DNA of 15,926 nucleotides from Pirellulales bacterium (GTDB lineage Bacteria > Planctomycetota > Planctomycetia > Pirellulales > JAICIG01). How positions within the stretch are numbered: the first letter of the stretch is position 1; each line of letters starts with the position of its first letter. Of the stretch, positions 1-9,200 are shown piece by piece. The notes below the pieces were generated by a model. The model worked only from the letters and a program-made list of their open reading frames with translations, ran no database searches and was not told where the DNA came from. Position numbers and translations under genes: made by a program. The stretch is from NCBI GenBank assembly GCA_025924495.1, contig JAICIG010000153.1, positions 1-15,926 on the forward strand, written 5' to 3'.

Positions 1-896
1 AGGGTCAACAGGGGCAAGGTCAACAGGGGCAAGGTCAACAGGGGCAAGGTCAACAGGGGCAAGGTCAACAGGGGCAAGGTCAACAGGGGCAAGGTCAACA
101 GGGGCAAGGTCAACAGGGACAAGGTCAACAGGGACAAGGCCAACAGGGACAGAGGGCGCCAAGTTCAAATCAGCAAGAAAGTCAAACCGGCCAGGCGCCG
201 CCAACCGAATCACACCAGGCTCCGCGCCCAGGGCAGATGGCTGATCAGCAGCCCCGCCCCCAGCCAGCAGATCAGAGTCAGTCGCAGCAAAGTGGCGCCA
301 GCCCGCCTCCGCCGCCTACAAGTCCGCCTTCAGCGCCGCGGTTGTCGTGGCTGAAGAATATATCGCTTGCGTCCTGGATTCGATGGTTGATGTACGCGGT
401 GATCATCGCCGCGGCCGTTTACGGATTTCTGAAGTACCGGCGTCAGGTGATGGCGTTTCTCCGACAGTTGTGGGAGGAACTCAAGGCGATTTTAAGCGGC
501 TTATTCGGCCGGAGATCCGCAGCCGCAGGTGCAACCGAGTTCAAGCCAGCAACTGCGCCCCCTCGCCCCTTTGCCGCATTCCAGGATCCGTTTGCCTCGG
601 GCGCCGCCAGCCGGTCTTCGCCCGACCAGTTGGTGCGATACAGCTTCGAGGCCTTGCAGGCATGGGCCTTCGAGCATGACGCGGCGCGCCGGCCGGATGA
701 AACGCCGCTCGAATTCGCGCAACACTTGGGCGGTCTGGCGCCGCAGCTTGGCGGCGAGGTTCGTGAATTAGCGCAGCTCTATTCGCAAATTATTTATGCG
801 CGCGGGTCGCTGTCATCGGATTGCCTGCCCGTATTGCGGCGGCTGTGGCAGCAAATGCGTGCAGCGGCTCGACCGGCGGCAACGGCCGTTCCTTAA
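1..896 (+). CDS. DUF4129 domain membrane protein, 5' partial, with GQQGQ repeat
   Basis: The reading frame is open from position 3 to the TAA at 894-896, giving 297 residues, and it runs off the left edge. An ATG at 237 lies in the same open frame but is internal, because the repeat-coding stretch before it translates without a stop. Order of parts: ten GQQGQ pentapeptides (residues 1-50), a Gln/Pro-rich linker to about residue 113, one membrane helix (about 127-145, rich in Ala/Ile/Val), a basic cytoplasmic-type stretch, then a C-terminal helical domain (about 205-286). That domain carries the features I associate with planctomycete DUF4129 proteins: a PFAAFQDPF segment, a SPDQLVRYSFEALQAWA helix, TPLEFAQHL, then a YSQIIYARG helix. 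The DUF4129 call is family recognition. Function is unknown; such genes often sit near MoxR ATPase and DUF58 genes, which would lie upstream of this window. It converges with the protease gene, leaving only 13 bp between the stops. Confidence 0.8.
   Translation, partial: GQQGQGQQGQGQQGQGQQGQGQQGQGQQGQGQQGQGQQGQGQQGQGQQGQRAPSSNQQESQTGQAPPTESHQAPRPGQMADQQPRPQPADQSQSQQSGASPPPPPTSPPSAPRLSWLKNISLASWIRWLMYAVIIAAAVYGFLKYRRQVMAFLRQLWEELKAILSGLFGRRSAAAGATEFKPATAPPRPFAAFQDPFASGAASRSSPDQLVRYSFEALQAWAFEHDAARRPDETPLEFAQHLGGLAPQLGGEVRELAQLYSQIIYARGSLSSDCLPVLRRLWQQMRAAARPAATAVP
3..152 (+). repeat. 15-bp tandem repeat (10 units) encoding GQQGQ
   Basis: Ten head-to-tail copies of GGTCAACAGGGGCAA lie within the DUF4129 frame. 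Units 1-7 (3-107) are identical. Units 8 and 9 (108-137) carry GGA for GGG. Unit 10 (138-152) also has GGC and CAG changes. The array begins at the window edge, so the true copy number is unknown. The unit is a multiple of three, so gain or loss of copies changes protein length without a frameshift. Identical units inward and degenerate units at the 3' border suggest recent expansion by slippage or unequal recombination (inference). Confidence 0.95.
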
Positions 897-909
897 AATA
901 GCGCTCGGA

Positions 910-2256
910 CTAGTCGTTGACGGCGCTAGCCTGCTGCGGCTCGATGGGAGGCGACGCGGCGTCGAGTTTGATCGCGGTTACCTCGCCGAGATGCAGCTTA
1001 GAAAGGTATCCGCCGATTGAGAAGCGCTCGTCAGTCGTTAGCGGCTCGGAATCACGATAATCAATCAGCGTGCGGCCATCGATAGCGACCTGAATGCGAT
1101 CCTGCTGCTTGGTGATGGAAAGACGAAACGGCTTGGCTTGCGGATTCCCCTCGCCCACGCTTTTGACCAGCTTGCCGTTCTTGAATAGCGCCAGGATCTT
1201 GTGTCCAAACTGCACCTGGTAGCCTTTGCGTTCCCAGATGGGGGCGGAGGTTTCCGCGGTGCCAAATCGCACATACAGGTTTCGCAAGCTCGTCTTTTGG
1301 GTGACGTCGATGGCTTGCGAGCCTTGTAGATATTCAAGCGCGCAGGGAATAACCAGTTGGAAATCGGCTGGTAGTATCTGGCGGCTCGTAACCCAGTACG
1401 GGCCGCCGTGCCCGTCGAGCGCCAGTTGGCCTTTTTCCTCCTGCGGCCTGCCCGCGTTCACTTCCCAGGCGGTCGTGACGGGATGGATCGATGTGGGCAG
1501 ACGGAGATCGCTGATTTTGATCGGCCCTGGTCGCGGCTTGAGCGAGGCCAGATGCGCTTCGGCCGCCGAGATGGCGGGACGAGCCTCGCTCAAATAGAGC
1601 GCAAACCCGATATTCTCGGCGTTCACCTCTTTTAACGTCACAATTCCGATCGCATGACCCTGTCCGTTCAGCAGCGGGCCGCCCGAGTTGCCATGGTTGA
1701 CGGCAGCGTCGGTCTGATAATAGGTGTAACCGCCGAAGTGCACGCGGGTTGCCGAGATGCTTCCCTTGTTGAACGATAGCACCGCCTCGTTTTCGCGAAT
1801 GTACGGGTATCCGATCACGGCAACGTCGGCGCCGAGTTCAAGTTTGTCGAACGACAAGGGCAGCGCGGGAAACGGCGGATAGCCGGTCTGGGCGGCGATC
1901 TTCAGTATGGCAAAATCGAGATTCTCATCGTCGTGGCGATAAGCAATCTCCGCCTTGAACCAATCGAGATCATCCGGATCTTTCGCTGAGGGTACGCCGA
2001 CCAGGATCAGCGTTCCCTTAGCCGTGCGGTCCGACGACTCGATGACGTGCCGGCTGGTGTAAATCAGGCCGTCGGTCGAAATCAGAAAGCCGGACCCAAG
2101 CGCGGTCTCTCTGCCAGGAGTAATCCGGCGAATAAACACGACGCTTTTGCGAGCTTCGGCCACGTTGAAGTTGCTGGCGGCTTGAGCGGATGCTGCGACG
2201 CATGCCAGCAGGCAAGCTGTCGACGCCGCACGAACGGCAAGGGCGAGGCGGAGCAT
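910..2256 (-). CDS. Secreted trypsin-like serine protease with C-terminal beta-rich domain
   Basis: Product of 448 residues. The start at 2256 gives a good signal peptide (MLRLALAV, then an Ala/Cys-rich core ending near AQA, residue 26). GGAAG lies 9 nt upstream. A longer in-frame start at 2406 is rejected because it would place the consensus -10 box (2356-2361) inside the gene. The chymotrypsin-fold triad is visible: His70 in TSRHV, Asp114 in ENLDFAIL, Ser191 in GNSGGP. This matches the S1C (HtrA/DegP-like) protease group, acting in the periplasm or outside the cell. No PDZ domain follows. Residues about 250-440 form a different region with alternating hydrophobic strands (for example FRLSITKQQDRIQVAIDG and ERFSIGGYL) that resembles LamG or DUF1080-type lectin-like beta sandwiches; that assignment is an inference. 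Substrate unknown. It lies downstream of the channel gene on the same strand, but has its own promoter. Confidence 0.85.
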   Translation of the reverse strand: MLRLALAVRAASTACLLACVAASAQAASNFNVAEARKSVVFIRRITPGRETALGSGFLISTDGLIYTSRHVIESSDRTAKGTLILVGVPSAKDPDDLDWFKAEIAYRHDDENLDFAILKIAAQTGYPPFPALPLSFDKLELGADVAVIGYPYIRENEAVLSFNKGSISATRVHFGGYTYYQTDAAVNHGNSGGPLLNGQGHAIGIVTLKEVNAENIGFALYLSEARPAISAAEAHLASLKPRPGPIKISDLRLPTSIHPVTTAWEVNAGRPQEEKGQLALDGHGGPYWVTSRQILPADFQLVIPCALEYLQGSQAIDVTQKTSLRNLYVRFGTAETSAPIWERKGYQVQFGHKILALFKNGKLVKSVGEGNPQAKPFRLSITKQQDRIQVAIDGRTLIDYRDSEPLTTDERFSIGGYLSKLHLGEVTAIKLDAASPPIEPQQASAVND

Positions 2257-2553
2257 GACAGGCGGCTTCCGAAGCGTGAAGTTGGCGGTGGAAATATCGG
2301 CAGGCACTCGGGTTGACACGCCACCCGGACTGCCGCCGGTATGGATGGCTAGTGCATTATACGTCCTCGCCCGGAAGGTCCACTGCCTGCAATTCGGTGC
2401 GAACATAACCTGAGGCGTCAGCTATGCTTCGAGCGAACCAGCGATAGCAAGGCGTGGGCGCAGAGACGCCCGAGTGATACCTGTTTGGCAGCCTGCAACG
2501 CTGTTGAAAAAGATGGAAGCTATCGAGCGGCCGATTGTCTCGGTCAATGCCGC
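2257..2553. other. 297-bp intergenic region between channel and protease genes
   Basis: No gene seen. The half nearest the protease holds its leader and -10 box. The half nearest the channel stop contains short inverted repeats: GCTAT/ATAGC (2421-2425 with 2444-2448), TTCG/CGAA inside it (2428-2431 with 2434-2437), and GGGCG/CGCCC (2456-2460 with 2467-2471). None is followed by a T-run in the direction of channel transcription, so I do not call an intrinsic terminator. Confidence 0.6.
2356..2361 (-). promoter_or_regulatory. Consensus -10 box of the protease promoter
   Basis: Read on the minus strand the hexamer is TATAAT, a perfect sigma70-type -10 element, in the context GACGTATAATGCACTAG. 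Transcription would begin near 2349, leaving a leader of about 90 nt before the ATG at 2256. The -35 region is weak: the best match is TGGACC with a short 15-bp spacer, so a full promoter is only partly supported. Confidence 0.5.
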
Positions 2554-5500
2554 TCAGGCCGACGCTTGCTGGCGCTTCGATTGGGCTTCGTACTTTGCAG
2601 ACGCGGCCAGAGGAACGGTGTTGGCGTGCGGTGCATCGAGATAACGGACGTTGAGATCGCGTTGAGGGAAGGGAATCTCGATGCCTTCGGCCTGGAACAG
2701 ATTATGAATTTTCATATGCAAGTCGTGAACCACGGCGAGGCGATTCTCCAGGTTCGGCAGATAGCACCGCAACACAAGATTCAGCGAGCTGTCGCCAAAG
2801 CCCTCGAAGCTGGCCATCGGGGCGGGATCTTTCATGATGAACTCGTTCTCGCCGGCAATCTTCAACAGCAACTCGCGCACCTTAGCGATGTCGGAGCCGT
2901 AGGCTACTCCGACATTGACGACGACGCGGTTCATCTGATCGGAGAGCGTCCAGTTGAGCACGCGTCCGGTAATAAACTCCTTGTTGGGCACGATCAGTTC
3001 CTTTCGATCCCAGTCGACGATCATCGTGGCGCGAATGCGGATTCGCGATACGACGCCGCTGACATCGCCCACGGTTACGATGTCGCCAACGCGGACCGGA
3101 CGCTCGAATAAGATGATCAGGCCCGAGATGAAATTCGCGAAGATTTCCTGCAGACCGAAACCGAGACCGACGCTCACTGCCGCCAACAGCCAATGCACTT
3201 TTTCCCAGGTGATTCCCACCGTGCCGCAGACTGCAATGATGCCGAGCACCGTGATGGCGTAGCGAGACAACGTTGTGATGGCATACCGAGTGGCCGGTTC
3301 CAGCGGCAAGCGCTGGAGCAGGGCGATCTCCAGCAAACCTGGAATGTTGCGGCTGGCGATCACCATCATCATAAACCAGCCGCAGGCCAGCAGCAGGTGC
3401 GAGATATTGACCGAGGTGCGAATTCCTCCGGCGCCATTGGTGTACCAGAGAGGCCAATCGAGAATCGATAGCGCCGGCAAAACATCGGCCCAGATTCCCC
3501 ACAGCCCGACCAACAATGCCGCGGCCACGGCCGCCTGCACAAGCCGCCGCGTTTGAGCGTTGATCGTGGTCAGATCCAGCTCGGCTTCGGCGACGGCCGG
3601 CGCGGAGGGCGTCCCGCTCGACTCCGAGGCTTGCGCCGCCGCTAGCGCCGCTGCACGCCGTTGGCGGGCTTGGCGAATTGCCAGTCGTCGCCTCGACACT
3701 AAAACCCAACGGAGCGCCAATGCCCCGGCAATCAGCAACCCGACAAATAGCCAGGCGGTGCCTTGCAATCGTGCGGCTAGTTGCTGTGCCGTGTAGAAAT
3801 ATCCCAGCGCCGCCAGCGCCGCCAACACCAAAGGGGCGCCTGCCGAAACGGGCAGCAACACGAAATTCAGGCGATGGACCCAAGCGCCGCGGCTGGCAAT
3901 GAATTCTTGCAGCATGCCGCCCATCGGGCGAAACACGCGCTCGACGAAAACAGCCAGCAGCAGCATCGCAACGATGAATAACGACCGGCCCAGCGAGTCG
4001 CGCCAGCGATCGTTTTCCAGCGCGTGCGTCGTGGCGGCGGCGAAGGTTAACGGCAGCCCCACGAACATGAACCAGCGCAAGTGTCGGCGGACGGTCTTGA
4101 GGCTCGCTTCCGGCCAGCCGAAATGGGCGTGCCCGAGTCCGCGACCGCGGCAGACGTGCCGAATCAGTTCCAGCGGCAGCAGCACGATGCCGGTCACCTT
4201 CAATCCCCAAGCCAATGCCTGGGCGAGCTCGGTTGACCGCGGGATCTCTCCTAACCGCCAGCCGAGATAGATCAGCAATAAGGACCAAGGGATCGACATC
4301 AGCGCGGTCAGCACCAGGACGCGCAAAGTGGGCGCCATATCATCGGTGCTGGCGCGGGCGGCATGCTCGCCATGTTCGCGAATTCTGGTCCGCAGCTTGC
4401 GCTGCGCGGCCAGCAAACCGACGAACAGCGCGCCGGTCGCCAGCGTCAGAAAAAGATGGCCTAGCAAGTCGTCGCTCAACAGTTGGGCGACGACGGCCCA
4501 CTCCGCAGGGCGTGCGCACCATTTCAAACATTCGCTCGCCGCAGCGAAGTCTGTAAGAGCGAGCGCTGAAGTGCTGCGAACCCACAAGATCCGTTCGTCG
4601 ATGTATTCCGCTTCGACCGCGATCTCTTTGGTCAACTCTTCTTCAACGTCGGTCAGACCGACTAACTTGCCAAAGTATCGATTGCATGCTGCCGAGAGGG
4701 AATCGAGAATATCGCAGCGGTTCCGCAGCAATTCGCGCAACTCGTAATCGAGTTGTTCGCGGCTGGGAGGGTGCGGCCTGGATAAATCGAGCGTCCGAAT
4801 GATTTCCTCGGCGCGCGCTGGAATATCGTTCAGCTTCTTGCGCTGTTCATCCAGAGTCGCCAGTTCCAGTTGAAGCTGGACGATGGTCGACGAAGGCAAG
4901 GAGACCTGATCGAGATGCTGGCGCTTGCGTCGCAAATCGGCTCGATACTGCAAGAGCAGGGGGCCAATTTCCGGCGTGCTTTCCAGGCTGCCGTATCGGG
5001 CTTGCAGATCGGTAAATTCGCGCTTGAGCTCAGCCAGCGTATTCTTGAATTCGCTGATCTGGTGTTCGGCGCTGGCGATCTCGTCGCTGGTTGTCTTAGC
5101 GCGTTTGGCCAGATCCTCGTTCTCGGCTGCGAAGATCTGCAGCTCTGGGCAGGTATCTTTCTTTTCCCGCGTCGCCTGTTTCAGCTTCTCGGTGGCGTCC
5201 TCCTCGCGGCGATCGTGAATGACTTCCTGCCATTCATCGACGAGCGCCTTCTTCTCCGCGACGCGCCGCACCGCCAGGTCGCGACGCTTGGGCAGCAATT
5301 CATCCTCGGCGTTGTAGCACTCGCGTTCGCTCTTGAGCAGCGCGATCTCTTTCTCTTTGGCAGCCTTTCGCACCAGAAGCTGCGTCTGTCGCGCGGCGGT
5401 CAGTTCCGCAGGATCGTTTTCGGCCGGCGGCGCCTCGAGCGACTTTTGCAAATCGGCGAGTTGCTTGGCAGCTTCTTCGAGCCCTTTGGGAATGCTGGCG

Positions 5501-6063
5501 AGCCGGCGCTCCGCGCGGCGTTTGGGTTCTGCATCGAGTTGAGTCAGCTCGTCCTGGGCGTTGGCCAGGTCGGTTTGTGCTTGCGCCAGCCGGCCTTCCA
5601 GTTCGGCAATCTCTGTAGTCGGCGAGAGATCAAGGTTCAGTTTGGATGTCGGTTCGTCCAGCTGTTGCCGCAGTTTTTGCAGCTGTGCTGGCGCCTGCTT
5701 GGCCTGCTGGTCGAACGCCGCCGCTTGTTTGGCGATTGCTTCGCCGCGGTCGAGTTCTTGGAGCGCCTTTTGATAGAGATCCGCGATATCGGCCTTCGCC
5801 TTGTCGTCGAGTTCCTTCGCCGTTTTGCTTTGTTCGATCCGTTGTTGGATTGCCTCTCGCGTAAGTTCCAGGTTAGCGGCCTTGCCGGGCGCGGCCGTGG
5901 GAGCGGCAGGAGCAACGGCTTCGGCCGCGGGCTCTTGAGCCGGGAGGGAACCCCCGGCCAGCAGCGTCAAGGCAATGCCGAAGACCCCTGCCAAACATCG
6001 AGATCGACGAGCGGAACCGCGAAGCGTGCGGCACGCCCGCCGCGGTAAAGCAAAATCATCCAT
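2554..6063 (-). CDS. Large mechanosensitive ion channel, MscS family (MscK/MscM-like)
   Basis: Product of 1169 residues, close to the size of E. coli MscK and MscM and about four times MscS itself. Order: signal peptide (about 1-43, ending near SLPAQ); a very long Glu/Lys/Gln-rich coiled coil (about 65-505) expected in the periplasm; a membrane region with many helices (about 530-790 and 840-950); then the MscS core. The pore helix is visible as VSVGLGFGLQEIFANFISGL (about 963-982), followed by ILFERPVRVGDIV and the beta domain with GVVSRIRIRAT and LIVPNKEFI. A mixed alpha/beta vestibule region runs to about residue 1145. The family role is to open under membrane tension and release solutes during hypo-osmotic shock. 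The start at 6063 is chosen over an in-frame ATG at 6117 because it has a strong Shine-Dalgarno site and a clean signal peptide. It lies 225 bp downstream of the RND gene on the same strand, so read-through from the efflux operon is possible. Confidence 0.93.
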   Translation of the reverse strand: MDDFALPRRACRTLRGSARRSRCLAGVFGIALTLLAGGSLPAQEPAAEAVAPAAPTAAPGKAANLELTREAIQQRIEQSKTAKELDDKAKADIADLYQKALQELDRGEAIAKQAAAFDQQAKQAPAQLQKLRQQLDEPTSKLNLDLSPTTEIAELEGRLAQAQTDLANAQDELTQLDAEPKRRAERRLASIPKGLEEAAKQLADLQKSLEAPPAENDPAELTAARQTQLLVRKAAKEKEIALLKSERECYNAEDELLPKRRDLAVRRVAEKKALVDEWQEVIHDRREEDATEKLKQATREKKDTCPELQIFAAENEDLAKRAKTTSDEIASAEHQISEFKNTLAELKREFTDLQARYGSLESTPEIGPLLLQYRADLRRKRQHLDQVSLPSSTIVQLQLELATLDEQRKKLNDIPARAEEIIRTLDLSRPHPPSREQLDYELRELLRNRCDILDSLSAACNRYFGKLVGLTDVEEELTKEIAVEAEYIDERILWVRSTSALALTDFAAASECLKWCARPAEWAVVAQLLSDDLLGHLFLTLATGALFVGLLAAQRKLRTRIREHGEHAARASTDDMAPTLRVLVLTALMSIPWSLLLIYLGWRLGEIPRSTELAQALAWGLKVTGIVLLPLELIRHVCRGRGLGHAHFGWPEASLKTVRRHLRWFMFVGLPLTFAAATTHALENDRWRDSLGRSLFIVAMLLLAVFVERVFRPMGGMLQEFIASRGAWVHRLNFVLLPVSAGAPLVLAALAALGYFYTAQQLAARLQGTAWLFVGLLIAGALALRWVLVSRRRLAIRQARQRRAAALAAAQASESSGTPSAPAVAEAELDLTTINAQTRRLVQAAVAAALLVGLWGIWADVLPALSILDWPLWYTNGAGGIRTSVNISHLLLACGWFMMMVIASRNIPGLLEIALLQRLPLEPATRYAITTLSRYAITVLGIIAVCGTVGITWEKVHWLLAAVSVGLGFGLQEIFANFISGLIILFERPVRVGDIVTVGDVSGVVSRIRIRATMIVDWDRKELIVPNKEFITGRVLNWTLSDQMNRVVVNVGVAYGSDIAKVRELLLKIAGENEFIMKDPAPMASFEGFGDSSLNLVLRCYLPNLENRLAVVHDLHMKIHNLFQAEGIEIPFPQRDLNVRYLDAPHANTVPLAASAKYEAQSKRQQASA

Positions 6064-6076
6064 GAACAGTGCGATC

Positions 6077-6083
6077 CCTCCTT
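6077..6083 (-). promoter_or_regulatory. Shine-Dalgarno site of the mechanosensitive channel gene
   Basis: The minus strand reads AAGGAGG, a full complement to the 16S rRNA tail, 13 nt before the ATG at 6061-6063. The spacing is slightly long, but this is the strongest such site near the gene and it decides the start. Confidence 0.6.
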
Positions 6084-6160
6084 GTTTGCGGGCGACAATC
6101 GGCCAGGGTCGCCGCATCCTCAGCTCGACTTTTACGCCGACGATGGATTCGTGGCAAGGC

Positions 6161-6215
6161 GGCTTTAGGCGCTGGGCGTGTCAAGACAAGTATTTGCCGG
6201 GGCTGACCTAAAGCC
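6161..6215. repeat. 9-bp perfect inverted repeat upstream of the channel gene
   Basis: GGCTTTAGG at 6161-6169 is matched by CCTAAAGCC at 6207-6215 with a 37-bp spacer. The spacer contains the short inverted repeat TGTCAAGACA (6179-6188), which on the minus strand includes a TTGACA hexamer. No suitable -10 box lies at 16-18 bp from it. The structure lies in the 225-bp gap between the RND stop and the channel start and could be an operator or a weak RNA fold. No function is assigned. Confidence 0.45.
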
Positions 6216-6288
6216 TTCGATGCCAAGGATTTGGCCGTGGGAGGCGATCTAAGGAAAAGGGCGCCGGGGTCAGACGGGCTCTAAGCAG

Positions 6289-9200
6289 CTAATTTGCAGC
6301 CAGAACCGGCGCGTCGTACTCGCTGTCGGCGGGCATGCTGCTTGCAGATATTCGACGCACTGGCGCGAGAAGATAGAGGACGGGCAAGATGAACAAAGTC
6401 ATCAAAGTGCTGCTGATTACGCCGCCAATGACCACCGTCGCCAGCGGCCGTTGTACTTCGGCGCCCATGCCCGTACTCACGGCCATGGGAATGAAGCCGA
6501 CGCTGGCAACCATCGAAGTCATCAGAACGGTGCGCAGGCAGGCTTGCGCGGCGTTTTCGATCGACTCGCGTTTCGACATACCCGAGTCTTGGTTGCGACG
6601 GAGCCGAGTCACCACGACCATACTGCTCAGCACGGAAACGCCCGACAGAGTGATGAAGCCAACCGCAGCCGAGATGGAGAGGGGTAAATCGCGAACCCAC
6701 ATCGCCAGTACTCCGCCGACACACGCAAACGGTACGCTGCCGAACACAAACGCGGTGTCGACCACATTGTGGTAGCTTGAGTAGAGCAAGATGACGATCA
6801 GTGCCAAGGCCAAGGGGACGACGATCGTCAAGCGCCGCTGAGCGCGCTCGAGATTCTCGAACTGTCCGCCCCATTCCAGCCAATAGTCGTCGGAGGGTAA
6901 CTTCACGTTCGAGGCGATTTTCTCTTGCGCTTCGGCGACGAAGCCGCCCATGTCGCGGCCGCGCACATTGCAAGTGACGGTAATGCGGCGCTGCCCCCAT
7001 TCGCGCATTACGCGTTTGGGGCCTTTCACCAGCTTGATGTCGGCCAGTCTCGACAGCGGAATCTGCTCGCCGGACGCCGCCACGACCGTCAGAGCCGCAA
7101 CGGCGTCGGGGTCGCCTCGCAAATCATCCGGCAAGCGAACGACCAAGGGGAAGCGAAGTTCTCCTTCGATGACCTCGCCCAACGGCTTGCCGCCGACCGA
7201 TTCCACGAGATTCAGTACTTCTTCGGCAGGCACGCCGTAGCGGGCGATCTGATCCTGCTTGATCTTCACGCTCAAAATCGGTAGATCGGAGATTTGCTCG
7301 ATCGCCAGGTCGGCGCAGCCCGGAATGGGGCGCAACACTTCGGCCAACTCCTGAGATTTTTTCAATAGCACGTCAAACTCATCGCCGAATAGCTTCAGTG
7401 CGATATCGGCCTTGACCCCGGAGATCATTTCGTTAATGCGTTGCTCGATTGGTTGTGTGAACCAGATCGTCTGACCGGGAATGTCCTCAATTTCTCGGAA
7501 CATCAATTCGACCAGATCGTCCTGAGTCTTGGCCCGCCGCCAGTCGTGCCGCGGCTTGAGCGAAACGAACATGTCCGTGTCCTCGATGCTGCCCGCATCA
7601 GTGGCGACCTCGGGCGAGCCAATGCGGCTCCAGATGTGCGAGATCTCGTCGGGGAACGCCTGGAGAAGCGCCTTTTCCATCTGTGTGTTCACTCGCACCG
7701 ATTCTTGCAGGCTCGTTCCGGGCGGCCGCATGATGCCGATGACCACGTCCCCTTCGGAAAGCCGAGGAACGAATTCGGTGCCGAAGCCCAAAGCCAGCAT
7801 GGCGGCAAAGATCAGCAAGGCGCAGCCGACGCCCAGCACCGCGAAAGAATTGGCCATTGCCGCTCGTAATATCGGCCGGTAAATTCGCTTCGCCACGCGC
7901 ACGAGCAGAACTTCGCGCTCTTCGAGCCGCTTGGGCAGGACGAGGCTCGAGAGCACGGGAATAAACGTCAACGAGAGCACGAGCGAGCCAATTAGCACGA
8001 AGACGACCGTCAAGGCCATCGGTCGGAACATTTTCCCTTCCACCCCCTGCAGCGTCAGGATCGGAATATAGACGATCATGATGATTACCTGCCCAAAGAC
8101 CGTCGGCGTGCGCACCTCGACCGCGGCCTGCCGGATAATCTCCATTCGTTTGGCGGCGGATACAGGCCCATGATGCGCCAGTTGACTGACGATATTCTCC
8201 AAAACCACCACCGAACTATCGACGACAATTCCGAAGTCGATCGCCCCGAGGCTCAATAGGGTGCCGGCAATCCCTGCCTGCAGCATGCCGGAGAAGGCGC
8301 CTAACATCGCCAGCGGGATCGCTGCGGCGCAGATCAAGCCGGCGCGCAGATTGCCGAGAAAGATGAACAGAATGGCGATCACCAATAGGGCGCCGTCGAA
8401 CAGATTGCTGCGAACGGTATCGATCACCCGATCCACGAGCACGGTTCGATCATAAACGGGCTCGGCTTTCAGGTTGTCAGGGAGCTTAGGACCGATTTCC
8501 TTGAACTTTTCTCCCATCCGCTCGGTGACGGCGTAGCTGTTTTCGCCCATCAGCATGAAGCCCAGTCCGAGAACGACCTCACCGCGGCCATTCGCGGTGA
8601 CGGCGCCACGGCGGATCTCGTGGCTGACGACGACTTCGGCAAGGTCGCGCACCAGGATGGGCACCCCATTCTGCGCGGCGACAACGATGTTCTCGATTTG
8701 CTCGACGCTGATCGTGCGGCCGACTCCATGAACCAGCAGCATGTCTCCGGCCTGATCGATGTTGCCGCCGCCGACGTTGAGATTGTTGCTGCGAACGGCG
8801 GCCATCAATTGATCGAGCGAGACCTCGTACTTGACCAGCTTGATGGGATCGATGCGAATTTGATACTGCTTTTTGAATCCGCCCCAGGAATTGATCTCGG
8901 CCGTGCCGGGCACGGCGCGCATCAGGGGCTTGATTTCCCAATCCTGGATGGTGCGCATCTCGGTCAGATCGGCGCCGCGGCTCGCCAGCGTGTAGTGGAA
9001 AACCTCGCCGAGCCCGGTCGACACGGGGCCCATCTCGGGCCGTCGCGCCCCGGCGGGCAGTTCTACCGAGCCCAACCGCTCGTTGATCATCTGCCGGGCC
9101 AGATAAATATCGACGCCGTCTTCGAACGTTACGATCACCTGCGACAGGCCAAACTGCGAAATTGACCGGTGCTGCACCAGTCCCGGCATGCCGCTCATTG

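Noticed and set aside
3..152. CRISPR array
   Set aside because: The 15-bp units are contiguous with no spacers and translate in frame as GQQGQ.
2257..2406. Longer N terminus for the protease
   Set aside because: It would bury the signal peptide 50 residues inside the protein and cover a perfect TATAAT box.
2882..4288. Minus-strand ORF of 468 codons
   Set aside because: It lies in another frame of the channel gene, whose MscS motifs are certain in the main frame. Its Arg/Gly/Ala-rich content is typical of a frame shadow.
4870..6048. Long plus-strand ORF of 392 codons
   Set aside because: It is antisense to the coiled-coil part of the channel gene. Its Leu/Arg/Phe-rich repetitive sequence is the mirror of Glu/Lys/Gln codons, and no domain is visible.
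6179..6184. TTGACA hexamer on the minus strand as -35 box of the channel gene
   Set aside because: No acceptable -10 hexamer lies 16-18 bp downstream; the nearest AT-rich block is only about 10 bp away.
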